A DNA stretch of 64,000 nt from JBMFOH01 sp049969715 [NCBI: bacterium] (GTDB lineage: Bacteria; DUMJ01). Position numbers and translations under genes: made by a program. Position 1 is the stretch's first letter, and every line of letters begins with the position of its first letter. The stretch is from positions 24,320 to 88,319 of the forward strand of contig JBMFOH010000005.1 of NCBI GenBank assembly GCA_049969715.1, given 5' to 3'. A model generated the notes under the pieces. It was not told the origin of the DNA. It saw nothing but the letters and a program-made list of their open reading frames with translations, and searched no databases. Of this stretch, positions 8,568 to 17,079 are shown piece after piece.

Positions 8568-8604
8568 TTATGAGGATTTTTCTAGTAAATTGAAGGAGGT
8601 ACAT

Positions 8605-9177
8605 ATGCAGGAGCTTATAGAAGTTCGTTGGCATGCAAGGGCAGGCCAAGGAGCAAAGTCTGCAGCGTATTTATTGGCAGAGTCTGCATTGGGTGCAGGT
8701 AAGTACATACAGGCTTTTCCAGAATATGGCCCAGAAAGGATGGGGGCTCCTATGAAGGCCTATACTCGCATAAGTGAAAGACCGATAAGGATTCATTCTC
8801 AGATTACAAACCCCGACGTAATAGTAGTTCTTGATCCTAGTTTGCTTAAGATTTCAGACACCATAGATGGATGGAAGGATACAAGTATCTTGATAGTCAA
8901 TACTACTAAATCTCCTAAAGAGATAAGAGAGATGTTGGGATTAAAAGGAGGAAAGGTTTGTACTCTAGATGCCACTAGGATCGCTCTAGATACCATCGGA
9001 AGGAATATACCAAATACTCCCCTTTTGGGAGCACTGGTAAGGGTTATGGAGAACCTTACCCTTGAAGGGATTCTCGATGAACTTAGACATAAGTTTTCAG
9101 CTAGATTTAGTGAAAAGGTAGTCCAAGGAAATATAGAGGCGGTAAGACGTGCTTATGAGGAGGTGCAGATCGAATGA
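8605..9177 (+). CDS. porG: pyruvate:ferredoxin oxidoreductase, gamma subunit
   Basis: This is the gamma subunit of the 2-oxoacid:ferredoxin oxidoreductase complex, which oxidises pyruvate with CoA to acetyl-CoA, CO2 and reduced ferredoxin. It has the family opening EVRWHARAGQGAKSAAYLLA and the EYGPERMGAP segment, which help bind CoA. The start at ATG 8605 is set by GAAGGAGGT; an upstream in-frame ATG would overlap the promoter. The length of 190 residues is normal. It is the first gene of a gamma-delta-alpha-beta operon, the order found in Thermotoga and archaeal PORs. Pyruvate is the likely substrate, though another 2-oxoacid is possible. Confidence 0.92.
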   Translation: MQELIEVRWHARAGQGAKSAAYLLAESALGAGKYIQAFPEYGPERMGAPMKAYTRISERPIRIHSQITNPDVIVVLDPSLLKISDTIDGWKDTSILIVNTTKSPKEIREMLGLKGGKVCTLDATRIALDTIGRNIPNTPLLGALVRVMENLTLEGILDELRHKFSARFSEKVVQGNIEAVRRAYEEVQIE

Positions 9178-9458
9178 AGCTGCCAGGTTGGAAAGAGATG
9201 CCTGAAGGAATAGTGATCTTAGAAGCAGGTAATGCCGAAGAATATGAGACAGGTTCTTGGAGGACCTTTCGTCCTGTAGTTAATAAAGAGAAGTGTACAA
9301 ATTGTCTCTTTTGTTGGATATATTGTCCAGATAGTTCCGTTATAGTAGAAGATGGAAAGATGAGTGGTTTTGACTATTCTCACTGCAAAGGTTGTGGGAT
9401 ATGCAGTAAGGTCTGTCCTGTAAAGGCGATAGAAATGGTAGAGGAGGTAACAGTATGA
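9174..9458 (+). CDS. porD: pyruvate:ferredoxin oxidoreductase, delta subunit
   Basis: This 94-residue ferredoxin-like subunit has two [4Fe-4S] motifs, CTNCLFCWIYCP and CKGCGICSKVCP, eight cysteines in all. It passes electrons from the thiamine-pyrophosphate site to external ferredoxin. Its start overlaps the porG stop by 4 bases and its stop overlaps the porA start by 4 bases, so the subunits are translationally coupled. Confidence 0.93.
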   Translation: MKLPGWKEMPEGIVILEAGNAEEYETGSWRTFRPVVNKEKCTNCLFCWIYCPDSSVIVEDGKMSGFDYSHCKGCGICSKVCPVKAIEMVEEVTV

Positions 9459-10636
9459 AAACGAAGAACTTGCTAGCTTTAGAAGGTAACCAGGCCATTG
9501 CTCTTGCTATGAAGCAGATAAATCCGGATGTGGTAGCTGCCTATCCTATTACTCCTCAGACTGAGATCGTTCAGGTGTTCTCTGAATATGTGGCTAATGG
9601 TGAAGTAAAAACGGAGTTTGTTACTGTAGAAAGTGAGCATTCAGCTCTTTCTGCCTGTGTAGGTGCCTCCAGTGCAGGGGCAAGAGTAATGACCGCAACA
9701 TCCTCTCAAGGATTAGCCTTAATGTGGGAGATTTTGTATATAGCTTCTGGTGCTAGGCTCCCTATTGTAATGACGGTAGTAAACAGGGCGTTAAGTTCTC
9801 CCATCAATATCCACTGTGATCACTCTGATGCAATGGGGGCGAGAGATAGTGGATGGATCCAAATTTGGTCTGAGACCGCCCAAGAGGCTTATGATAATCT
9901 TATCCAAGGGGTAAGAATAGCGGAAAGGGTAGGACTTCCAGTTATGGTAAATATGGATGGTTTTATAACTAGCCATGCAGAAGAGGTAATAGAACCCATC
10001 TCTGATGAAGATGTAAGAGCCTTTATTGGAGAATATAAACCTACCCGAATGCTCCTTGATGTAAAACATCCCTACACTGTAGGACCTCTTGTACTTCAGG
10101 ATTCTTATTTTGAGTTTAAGAGGTCTCAGGCAGAAGCATATAAAAATGTTATTCCAGTAGTAAAAGAGATAGGAGAGGATTTTGCTAGAGTTTCTGGCCG
10201 CAGGTATGATATATATGAGGCTTATAATATTGAAGATGCCGAGATAGGTTTAATAGTACTGAATTCTGCGGCAGGAACAGCTAAAGATGTAGTGGATACC
10301 CTTAGGGCACAGGGCAAAAAGGTAGGAGTTATTAAACCAAGACTATTCAGACCGTTACCAGTAGAAGAACTTAAAAAAGAGCTTTCTCATCTAAAAGTTA
10401 TTGGAGTAATGGATAGAGCAGACACTTATGGTGGTTTTGGTGGTCCTCTTTTTGGTGACATTAGGTCTATCCTTTATGATTCTCCTAATCATCCAGTAGT
10501 TGTTGATTATATATATGGCCTTGGGGGAAGAGATGTGACTCTTGACCAGATCCACAAGGTTTTTGATGAATTAGAGAGGATAGATACTACTGGTAGGGTA
10601 GAAAGTCTTGTAAACTATATCGGTGTGAGAGAGTAA
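9455..10636 (+). CDS. porA: pyruvate:ferredoxin oxidoreductase, alpha subunit
   Basis: The 393-residue alpha subunit carries the YPITPQTEIVQVFSEY motif near residue 28, which contacts thiamine pyrophosphate. TVESEHSALSACVGAS and the transketolase-like pyrimidine-binding domain follow. The C-terminal third is the transketolase C-like domain (GVIKPRLFRPLP). With PorB it forms the catalytic core. The spacing to porB is 11 bases with a GTAAGGAGGG site. Confidence 0.94.
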   Translation: MKTKNLLALEGNQAIALAMKQINPDVVAAYPITPQTEIVQVFSEYVANGEVKTEFVTVESEHSALSACVGASSAGARVMTATSSQGLALMWEILYIASGARLPIVMTVVNRALSSPINIHCDHSDAMGARDSGWIQIWSETAQEAYDNLIQGVRIAERVGLPVMVNMDGFITSHAEEVIEPISDEDVRAFIGEYKPTRMLLDVKHPYTVGPLVLQDSYFEFKRSQAEAYKNVIPVVKEIGEDFARVSGRRYDIYEAYNIEDAEIGLIVLNSAAGTAKDVVDTLRAQGKKVGVIKPRLFRPLPVEELKKELSHLKVIGVMDRADTYGGFGGPLFGDIRSILYDSPNHPVVVDYIYGLGGRDVTLDQIHKVFDELERIDTTGRVESLVNYIGVRE

Positions 10637-10647
10637 GGAGGGTTGAT

Positions 10648-11577
10648 ATGCCTGTTAATATAAAAGAACTTTCTAGAAAAGAAGACCGACTTTCCAGTGG
10701 GCATAGATTATGCGCTGGATGCGGAGCCTCTATTGTGGTGAGACAGGTTTTATTGGCTATAGATAAGCCAGTTATAGTTGCTAATGCTACCGGATGTCTA
10801 GAGGTAGCAACCACTATCTATCCTTATACTGCTTGGAAGACCCCATGGATACACAGTGCATTTGAGAACGTAGCTGCTACAATAAGTGGGGTAGAGGCGG
10901 CGTATAAGAGTCTTAAAAGACAAGGTAAGATCACTGAAGATATAGCATTTGTAGCATTCGGTGGGGATGGCGGTACATATGATATAGGGTTCCAGTCACT
11001 TTCTGGAGCTATGGAGAGAAATCATAGGATACTATACATATGCTATGATAATGAGGCATATATGAATACAGGGATCCAACGTTCTAGTGCTACCCCCCCA
11101 GGAGCCTGGACTACTACAACTCCAGTAGGAAAGGTATTACATGGTAAGATAGGAAGAAAAAAGGATATAGTAGCCTCTATAGCAGAGCAGGGTGCTTCTT
11201 ATGTTGCTCAGGCTTCTATTTCTAACTTTAGAGACCTTATAGAGAAGGTAAAAAAAGCAGTCTCTATAGAAGGTGCTAGTTTTATCAATATACTTTCTCC
11301 ATGCCCTAGAGGATGGAGGACAGATACCAGTGAGACTGTAAATATTGCAAGGTTGGCAGTAGACACTTGTTATTGGCCCTTGTATGAGGTAGAGAATGGA
11401 AGGTGGAAGATCAATTATACTCCAAGACAGAAACTGCCGGTCACTGAATATCTAAAACCTCAGGGACGTTTTGCCCATTTATTTAGACCAGAGAATGCCT
11501 CTATATTAGAAGAGATTCAAAAAGAGGTAGATACCAAATGGGAATTTCTCCAGAAAAAGGCACAGTTATTCCAGTAA
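10648..11577 (+). CDS. porB: pyruvate:ferredoxin oxidoreductase, beta subunit
   Basis: The 309-residue beta subunit binds thiamine pyrophosphate and one [4Fe-4S] cluster. CAGCGAS lies at residues 22-28, and the TPP motif GDGGTYDIGFQSLSGA is followed by YDNEAYMNTG near residues 110-140. The LSPCPRGW cysteine completes the cluster ligands. The length matches POR beta subunits. Its last 40 bases overlap the glycerophosphodiesterase gene, and a strong inverted repeat follows the stop. Confidence 0.94.
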   Translation: MPVNIKELSRKEDRLSSGHRLCAGCGASIVVRQVLLAIDKPVIVANATGCLEVATTIYPYTAWKTPWIHSAFENVAATISGVEAAYKSLKRQGKITEDIAFVAFGGDGGTYDIGFQSLSGAMERNHRILYICYDNEAYMNTGIQRSSATPPGAWTTTTPVGKVLHGKIGRKKDIVASIAEQGASYVAQASISNFRDLIEKVKKAVSIEGASFINILSPCPRGWRTDTSETVNIARLAVDTCYWPLYEVENGRWKINYTPRQKLPVTEYLKPQGRFAHLFRPENASILEEIQKEVDTKWEFLQKKAQLFQ

Positions 11578-12308
11578 TTTTAGGTCATAGGGGAGCCCCT
11601 AAGGTGGCTCCCCAAAATACATTATCTTCATTTAAAATGGCTTTAGAGATGGGTGCAGATGGAGTTGAATTGGATGTTCGCCTCACAAAGGATAGGAAAT
11701 TTGTCATAATACATGATCCAATGGTAGATAATGTTACTAATGGAAAGGGATATGTTGGTGATTATACCCTTGTTGAATTAAAAAGATTGGATGCTGGTAG
11801 TTGGTTCTCTAAAGAATTCCAAAATGAAAGGATTCCTACCTTAGAGGAGGCATTAGATATATTAAGGTCTTTTAAAATCGTAAATATTGAGATAAAGAAT
11901 GACCCGATCCCTTGTGAAGGGATAGAAGAGATATTTTTAGAATTTATCTTTAATACAGAAATAAGAAATAGAGTTATAGTATCTTCATTTGACCACTCCC
12001 TACTTTTAAGACTAAAGAGATTAGATGATAGTATAAATACAGGGGTCCTTTACTCCTGTAAGCCTGAAAACCCTAATCTCTTAGCTATTGATGTAAAGGC
12101 TAATAGCCTTCATCCATTCTGGCCTTCCATAGGTGAGGATACCGTAAGAGATGCCCATAATGTTGGGTTAAAGATATTTCCTTGGACAGTGGATGAAGAA
12201 TCTTATATGCGGATACTGTTAGAATGGAATGTAGATGGAATAATTACTAATAGTCCGGAATTGGCTTTAAAGGTTAGATCAGAGATTTCCTCTTCTAAAG
12301 ATGTGTGA
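11538..12308 (+). CDS. ugpQ: glycerophosphodiester phosphodiesterase
   Basis: This enzyme hydrolyses glycerophosphodiesters to glycerol-3-phosphate and an alcohol. The metal-dependent active-site motifs are clear: LGHRGAPKVAPQNT, GADGVELDVRLTKD and VIIHDPMVDNVT, then EIKND and PWTVDEES further on. There is no signal peptide, so it is cytoplasmic. The 256-residue length is normal. ATG 11538 gives a 40-base overlap with porB and is preceded by AGAGGT; no closer ATG exists before the HRG motif. It overlaps the next gene by 8 bases, suggesting a lipid-turnover unit. Confidence 0.92.
   Translation: MGISPEKGTVIPVILGHRGAPKVAPQNTLSSFKMALEMGADGVELDVRLTKDRKFVIIHDPMVDNVTNGKGYVGDYTLVELKRLDAGSWFSKEFQNERIPTLEEALDILRSFKIVNIEIKNDPIPCEGIEEIFLEFIFNTEIRNRVIVSSFDHSLLLRLKRLDDSINTGVLYSCKPENPNLLAIDVKANSLHPFWPSIGEDTVRDAHNVGLKIFPWTVDEESYMRILLEWNVDGIITNSPELALKVRSEISSSKDV
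11590..11613 (+). other. strong inverted repeat just after porB stop, inside ugpQ
   Basis: GGGGAGCC, an 8-base loop and GGCTCCCC form a GC-rich stem starting 13 bases after the porB stop. It encodes part of the HRGAPKVAPQ motif of ugpQ, so coding constraint may explain it. No T-tract follows, so it is not a terminator, but it could mark a processing or attenuation point. Confidence 0.45.
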
Positions 12309-13437
12309 TATCATCTTTTTGATTGCCAGCTATGGGACGGGACATAGACAGGTGGCATTAGCCCTCCAGAAGGCTATTAGACAGATGGAACCTTCTATTA
12401 AGACTGAGGTAGTAGATTTTCTAGACCTTGTAGACCCATATTTTAATGAACTTACCCAGTGGCTCTTTATTAGAATCTTAAAATATAATCCTTCTTTATG
12501 GAGAATTCTTTTCAAGAGGACAGAAAATGTTGATATAGACAGTATAAGCCATAATATCTTAAATCTTCTGGGTTCAAAGAAGCTGATAAATTTTATAGAA
12601 AAAGAAGACCCTAAGGTTATAGTATGTACTTATCCAATACAGGTAGGCGTTTTATCTCGATTGAAAAGGCTTAAACTTGTTGACAAGCCTATAGTTTCTG
12701 TTGTTACAGACATAGCTGTTCACAGTTTTTGGCTCCATCCTTATGTAGACCTTTATATAGTTGCTAACGATTATGCCAAGGAGATGTTGATATCTAAAGG
12801 AGTTCCTCCATATAAGATAGGGGCTACAGGTCTACCTATTGATCCTAGTTTTTCAGAACCAATAGATAAGGATAGATGTTTGAAGATCTTTGGTTTAGAT
12901 GGGAGTGTTCCGGTTGTTTCTGCTATGATGGGTGGTTATGGATTAGATGATAAGCTTGTTCAGGTTGTAGATGTATTGATGGATATAGACATCCCATTTC
13001 AGGGGATTGTGGCAACAGGCCATAATAGGAGAGTAAGGAGGTTGCTAAGAGAAAGGACTAAGGAGAAAGAAAATATAAAGATATTTGGGTATATTCATCA
13101 TGCCAGAGAACTTATGGCTATCTCAGATATTCTCATTACAAAGGCTGGGGGGATAACTATTAGTGAGGCATTGGCTATGGAAACTCCTATGGTTCTCTAT
13201 GGTGTTATTCCAGGGCATGAAGAAGAAAACGCTCAGTTTTTGATAAATAATATGGCTGCCTTAATGGCTAGAGATTCTAGTGAATTAGAGAGGAACGTTA
13301 GGGCTTTGCTTTTAGATAGGAACCTAGCAGAGAGTATAAAGGTAGAGGAACGAAGATTAAGAAAACCTACATCTAGCTTAGATGGGGCTAAACTCATTCT
13401 TGAGTTGTATAAGGATAGAAAGGGTACACGGACTTAA
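12301..13437 (+). CDS. MGDG-synthase-like glycosyltransferase (GT28 family)
   Basis: The 378-residue protein resembles UgtP and plant MGDG synthases, which add sugar from a UDP-sugar to diacylglycerol at the inner face of the membrane. The N-terminal domain opens with SYGTGHRQVALALQ, the G-rich lipid-side loop. The C-terminal domain has TKAGGITISEALAMETPMV and PGHEEENAQFL, the UDP-sugar-binding motifs of this family. It overlaps ugpQ by 8 bases and precedes a polysaccharide deacetylase by 3, so a glycolipid or envelope function fits. The sugar and acceptor are not determined by the sequence. Confidence 0.85.
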   Translation: MCDIIFLIASYGTGHRQVALALQKAIRQMEPSIKTEVVDFLDLVDPYFNELTQWLFIRILKYNPSLWRILFKRTENVDIDSISHNILNLLGSKKLINFIEKEDPKVIVCTYPIQVGVLSRLKRLKLVDKPIVSVVTDIAVHSFWLHPYVDLYIVANDYAKEMLISKGVPPYKIGATGLPIDPSFSEPIDKDRCLKIFGLDGSVPVVSAMMGGYGLDDKLVQVVDVLMDIDIPFQGIVATGHNRRVRRLLRERTKEKENIKIFGYIHHARELMAISDILITKAGGITISEALAMETPMVLYGVIPGHEEENAQFLINNMAALMARDSSELERNVRALLLDRNLAESIKVEERRLRKPTSSLDGAKLILELYKDRKGTRT

Positions 13438-13440
13438 AAG

Positions 13441-14718
13441 ATGTTTTTATTAGTATTACTCTTCTTTTTCTTGATTTTGTATTGCATTATTCCTGATCTT
13501 TGGGTGAGATTCTTCTCTAAAAAAGTATTAAAGAGGGGTATTCCTACTAAGAGGTACGTCTTCTTTACATTTGATGATGGGCCACATCCAGAGTATACCC
13601 TTGAGATACTTAGAATACTTGAGAGATATAACGTAAAGGCTACTTTTTTTGTCCTTGGCAAAAAGGTAAAGTCTTATCCAGAGATTTTAGAAACAATAAA
13701 GAGGTTGGGTCATAGGGTAGGGAATCATAGTTATAGCCATAAATTTGTATGGGTTATGCCACCTAGCCTGATAGAAAGGGAATTTGAAGAGACGGATATG
13801 GTTGTTAAAGGGATAATAAAGGAAGAGCCTAGATATATAAGACCTCCATGGGGAGGGAATAATCTTGCTCTATGGAAGTATATAAATAGAGATGGAAAAG
13901 GGGTTGTCTTATGGAGCCTTGATAGTAGGGATTGGATGAAAGGTATCAGTGTAGATGATATAGTAAGGAATGTACTAGATAAGGTAAGGCCTGGAGATAT
14001 CGTTCTCTTCCATGATGGAAGATGGGATGATATAAGTAAAAAGACAGTAGAGGCTCTTCCTAGAATAATAGAGGGTTTAACTAGTAGAGGTTATGAGATA
14101 GTTGATATATCTTATGCAGAAAATTCTAAAGAAGTGACGAATCTAAAATCTATCTTTATGTATTTTTGGGAGATATGGGAGAGGATATATTTCAGATTGG
14201 CTCATATGATTGAACTCGATGATACAGAATCGATCCTGCATTTTTCTGTAAATACCTATAAAGGGAAACCTCTAAGGTTGAAGGATGGAACGGTATTAGA
14301 GAAGGGAGATAAATTTGTAGAGCTTCACCTTCTGAATAGAGAGATAAGTGATATACTTGGAAGGCATAACTCTCTAATGGGGGCGAGTAAGGAGATCGAG
14401 AGAAGACTTATCTTTTCTCTCGGCAAGGTTTTAGAATATATTGAAAGAAATGAGATACCAGTAAAAGCTATGCATGGTATCACTGTACTTTATAGACTGG
14501 CTGAGAAGAAAAATTTTGATATCTTTGATTTTAACCCTCTTGTTAGATTTTTTATAAATATATATGAAAAATTACTCCTAGTCATATACCATCCTCTTGG
14601 CTTTAATAGACTAAAGACTAAGGGGAGGAAGCTGATTCCTAAATCTATATGGATATCTCTAAAGAGTCTAAAGAAGTATCTATATTCTGTTCTATATACT
14701 GGGGTTCAGAATCTCTAA
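13441..14718 (+). CDS. polysaccharide deacetylase with C-terminal YkoP-like domain
   Basis: The 425-residue protein has a single N-terminal membrane anchor (residues 1-20). A NodB-type deacetylase domain follows: FTFDDGPHPEY with the metal-binding Asp pair, GNHSYSHKF with the zinc histidines, RPPWGGNN and VLFHDG. These enzymes remove acetyl groups from cell-wall or other N-acetylated sugars. Residues from about 230 form a second domain containing LHFSVNTYKGKPLRLKDG, resembling the YkoP-like domain that accompanies some deacetylases. Bacillus ykoN (an MGDG-synthase-like gene) is also near ykoP, which echoes this neighbourhood. It runs 27 bases into the oppositely oriented hypC. Confidence 0.85.
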   Translation: MFLLVLLFFFLILYCIIPDLWVRFFSKKVLKRGIPTKRYVFFTFDDGPHPEYTLEILRILERYNVKATFFVLGKKVKSYPEILETIKRLGHRVGNHSYSHKFVWVMPPSLIEREFEETDMVVKGIIKEEPRYIRPPWGGNNLALWKYINRDGKGVVLWSLDSRDWMKGISVDDIVRNVLDKVRPGDIVLFHDGRWDDISKKTVEALPRIIEGLTSRGYEIVDISYAENSKEVTNLKSIFMYFWEIWERIYFRLAHMIELDDTESILHFSVNTYKGKPLRLKDGTVLEKGDKFVELHLLNREISDILGRHNSLMGASKEIERRLIFSLGKVLEYIERNEIPVKAMHGITVLYRLAEKKNFDIFDFNPLVRFFINIYEKLLLVIYHPLGFNRLKTKGRKLIPKSIWISLKSLKKYLYSVLYTGVQNL

Positions 14719-14901
14719 GGTCTCCTTTGCCTCTTCCTCTGCCATTATTGTGATAGAATATCCGGCATGTACTATTACGTAATTCCCCACCTTTACTTCT
14801 GGAGTAAATACTATACTTATCTCCATGCTTACCCCACCTAGATCTACAACTGCCCTATCGTTTTTTATCTCCTTTACTAAAGCAGGTACAGCTACGCACA
14901 T
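14692..14901 (-). CDS. hypC: hydrogenase maturation factor HypC
   Basis: HypC is the small chaperone that with HypD carries the iron and its CN and CO ligands to the NiFe hydrogenase large subunit. The 69-residue protein begins MCVAVPAL, with the essential Cys2, and continues with the beta-barrel wording AVVDLGGVSMEIS and VGNYVIVHAGYSI. ATG 14901 is chosen because GGAGG precedes it and Cys2 must be second; the frame stays open 11 codons further. It is far from the hypABF genes of this window and converges on the deacetylase with a 27-base overlap. Confidence 0.9.
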   Translation of the reverse strand: MCVAVPALVKEIKNDRAVVDLGGVSMEISIVFTPEVKVGNYVIVHAGYSITIMAEEEAKETLEILNPSI

Positions 14902-14922
14902 GTAAAAACCTCCAATTGAATT

Positions 14923-14960
14923 TTGGGAAGCCAAATTTCTAATATAATTGGCTGCCCCAA
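14923..14960. other. inverted repeat between an oxidoreductase gene and hypC
   Basis: TTGGGAAGCCAA pairs with TTGGCTGCCCCAA across a 13-base AT-rich loop. In the minus-strand transcript it falls between the oxidoreductase stop (14971) and the hypC ribosome-binding site. There is no long T-tract, so it may be a weak terminator or a processing hairpin. Confidence 0.4.
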
Positions 14961-14970
14961 GTTTATCTTG

Positions 14971-16002
14971 TTACATTTCGTCTAAATATACTTCCTTTCT
15001 CTCTTTACTGGATTTATATATAGCTAATATAATCTTTAACGCCTTCTTCCCCTCTTCTCCAGTAATTAAAGGGTCTCGATTATTCTTTATGGCATCTATC
15101 ATATCTTGGATTAGGAGCATATGACCTATGTAATCAACTCTGGGATCAGATGCAGTACTACCTAAAGTCTCTTGAGAATCTAATATAAATTCTACCCCTG
15201 GGACCTCCCACCTAGTTATTTTTTCTCCATCCACCAAGATACTACCATCAATACCATGAAATTCTAGCCTATGGTCAAATCCAGGTATTACAGAGGTTGT
15301 TCCCTCTATAACTCCAATGGCACCATTTTTATACTCTAGAACTGCTACTGCAGTATCTTCTACCTCTATTCTTCTAGCTAATGTTCTAGCATAGGCAAAA
15401 ACAGAACCAACATCACCCATAATCCACTGCATAAGGTCTATACAGTGAATCCCTTGGTTTATCAAGGCTCCACCCCCATCTAGAGCCCAAGTTCCTCTCC
15501 AATCCCCACGGTTATAATAAGCCTGACTTCTAAAATACTTCATATAGGCATCACCAAGTATAAGCTTACCTATAGCACCTTGAGAGGTTACTTCTTTTAT
15601 CTTTTTAAAGACGCTTTGTGTCCTACGCTGGAAGATACAGGCTAACTTTCTATTATAATCCTTACTTGCAGATATCATTGCATCTGCCCCTTCTAGTGTT
15701 ATAGCCATTGGTTTCTCTGTGATCACATGCCTGCCTCTTTTCATCGCTTCTATAGCCATTTCAGAGTGTAATCCACTTGGAGTACAGATATCTACCACAT
15801 CTATATCTACTCTATCAAGCATTTCCTTATAATCTACATACCAATCACAGTTATATTTTTGAGCAAATTTTCTGGCCTTTTCCTCAACAATGTCTGCTAC
15901 TGCTACTAACCTAGCATTCGGTGTATGTACTATTCCTTCTCCATGATTTGGGGCTATAACACCACATCCTATAATAGCAAAGTTTAAGATCCTGTCTTCC
16001 AT
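14971..16002 (-). CDS. Gfo/Idh/MocA family NAD(P)-dependent oxidoreductase
   Basis: The 343-residue protein has the Rossmann start FAIIGCGVIAPNHGEGI, then VDICTPSGLHSEMAIEAMKR and the catalytic HVITEKPMAI lysine-proline motif near residue 97. The C-terminal beta domain contains GDWRGTWALDGGGALINQG and HCIDLMQW, the usual substrate histidine region. Family members oxidise sugars, inositols or related polyols; the exact substrate is not readable. It has its own promoter and lies upstream of hypC on the same strand. Two further members of the family lie at 54-56 kb. Confidence 0.9.
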   Translation of the reverse strand: MEDRILNFAIIGCGVIAPNHGEGIVHTPNARLVAVADIVEEKARKFAQKYNCDWYVDYKEMLDRVDIDVVDICTPSGLHSEMAIEAMKRGRHVITEKPMAITLEGADAMISASKDYNRKLACIFQRRTQSVFKKIKEVTSQGAIGKLILGDAYMKYFRSQAYYNRGDWRGTWALDGGGALINQGIHCIDLMQWIMGDVGSVFAYARTLARRIEVEDTAVAVLEYKNGAIGVIEGTTSVIPGFDHRLEFHGIDGSILVDGEKITRWEVPGVEFILDSQETLGSTASDPRVDYIGHMLLIQDMIDAIKNNRDPLITGEEGKKALKIILAIYKSSKERKEVYLDEM

Positions 16003-16060
16003 AACTTTATCCTCCTATATCTAATGCCATTACTTATTCCTCTATTCCAAGCCTACAGTT

Positions 16061-16089
16061 ATGATAGTATTTCTTAAGTAAGGTGTCAA
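16061..16089 (-). promoter_or_regulatory. sigma70-type promoter of the 14971-16002 oxidoreductase gene
   Basis: Minus strand TTGACA, 17 bases, TATCAT, about 60 bases before the start codon. Confidence 0.65.
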
Positions 16090-16149
16090 TATTTAAATAG
16101 ATATGGTCAGAAATTACTCACCCCCCTTGGAGGGTATCGTAGAAGTTAG

Positions 16150-16248
16150 CATAAAACATTTTATACAGTTAGGACCCTAGTTGAAGAGTATAAAGAGGGA
16201 TTAAATGATATAATTATGAGAATAGTCTTAAAAGATGGAGATATATAG
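16150..16248 (+). other. possible gene remnant, 32 codons
   Basis: In the 264-base gap between the oxidoreductase gene and tyrA one plus-strand frame reads like protein (TVRTLVEEYKEGLNDIIMRI, then VLKDGDI and a stop). It has no start codon, no ribosome-binding site and a stop just upstream. It may be the tail of a lost gene; chance is also possible. I do not recognise a family. Confidence 0.2.
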
Positions 16249-16266
16249 GTAACTGGGAAAATAAGC

Positions 16267-17079
16267 TTAATTATTAGCTAGTTCAAAGAGTTTACTTAGT
16301 TTCTCTTCATCCCATTTTACTATCGATGATTCTATCTCTGAAAGATTACTTTTATAAGCCTCTATAGTTTTTATAATATTTTCTCTATTTGTGTATAGGA
16401 TATCCCGCCAGACTGAAAACTTGCTGTTTGCTAGCCTTGTCATATCTTTGTAACCTTTCCCAGAGTATTTTATATCTTCTCCTAGAAGTGTTTTGGCTGT
16501 AAGGCTTAAGGTTGTAGATAATAACTGTGGGAGGTGGCTTATTATTCCAACAAGCTTATCATGGCTTTCTGCATCTATAAATACAGGATTAGCCTGTAGT
16601 GCTTCTACTATTTCTTTTGCTTTATGCCTTGTCTTATCTGAGGTATATCCATTTGGTACTAGAAAGAATGTAGCATTTATAAAAAGGTCCTTTCTAGCCG
16701 CATCTATTCCTATTTTTTCTGAACCTGCCATGGGATGCCCACCTATAAAACGGGAAAGCTTTTCTTTAGGAAGGTCTCTAAGTTCTCTCATAATAAATCT
16801 TTTAGTGCTTCCCACATCTATTACTACAGTATCCTGAGTCCTATTCAGTATAGTCTTTACAAAAGAGGGAATAGTTGTGACAGTAGTACATACAAATGTT
16901 ACTTCGGTATCGGGGAAGGAATCTATTGAGGCTACATCGTCTATGATTCCTATCTGAATAGCTTTCTCTAGGGGCTCTTTGGACCTATTTATCCCTGTTA
17001 CTTTATATCCTTTTTCTCTAAGGGAAAGAGCAAGGGACCCTCCTATGATTCCTAACCCCACAATCAATACATCTTTCAT
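16267..17079 (-). CDS. tyrA: prephenate dehydrogenase
   Basis: TyrA oxidatively decarboxylates prephenate (or arogenate) to give the tyrosine precursor. The Rossmann motif VGLGIIGGSLALSLREKGY is at residues 6-24, HPMAGSEKIGIDAA is the substrate-binding motif, and SHLPQLLSTTLS is the conserved helical segment. At 270 residues there is no C-terminal ACT domain, so feedback control is not built in. It overlaps aroF by 4 bases and ends the aroB-aroF-tyrA block. Whether NAD or NADP is used is not clear. Confidence 0.92.
   Translation of the reverse strand: MKDVLIVGLGIIGGSLALSLREKGYKVTGINRSKEPLEKAIQIGIIDDVASIDSFPDTEVTFVCTTVTTIPSFVKTILNRTQDTVVIDVGSTKRFIMRELRDLPKEKLSRFIGGHPMAGSEKIGIDAARKDLFINATFFLVPNGYTSDKTRHKAKEIVEALQANPVFIDAESHDKLVGIISHLPQLLSTTLSLTAKTLLGEDIKYSGKGYKDMTRLANSKFSVWRDILYTNRENIIKTIEAYKSNLSEIESSIVKWDEEKLSKLFELANN

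Noticed and set aside
8449-8649. N-terminal extension of the DUF2089 gene
   Set aside because: The extension overlaps the operon promoters, is unlike the family and has no ribosome-binding site; ATG 8448 has a strong one.
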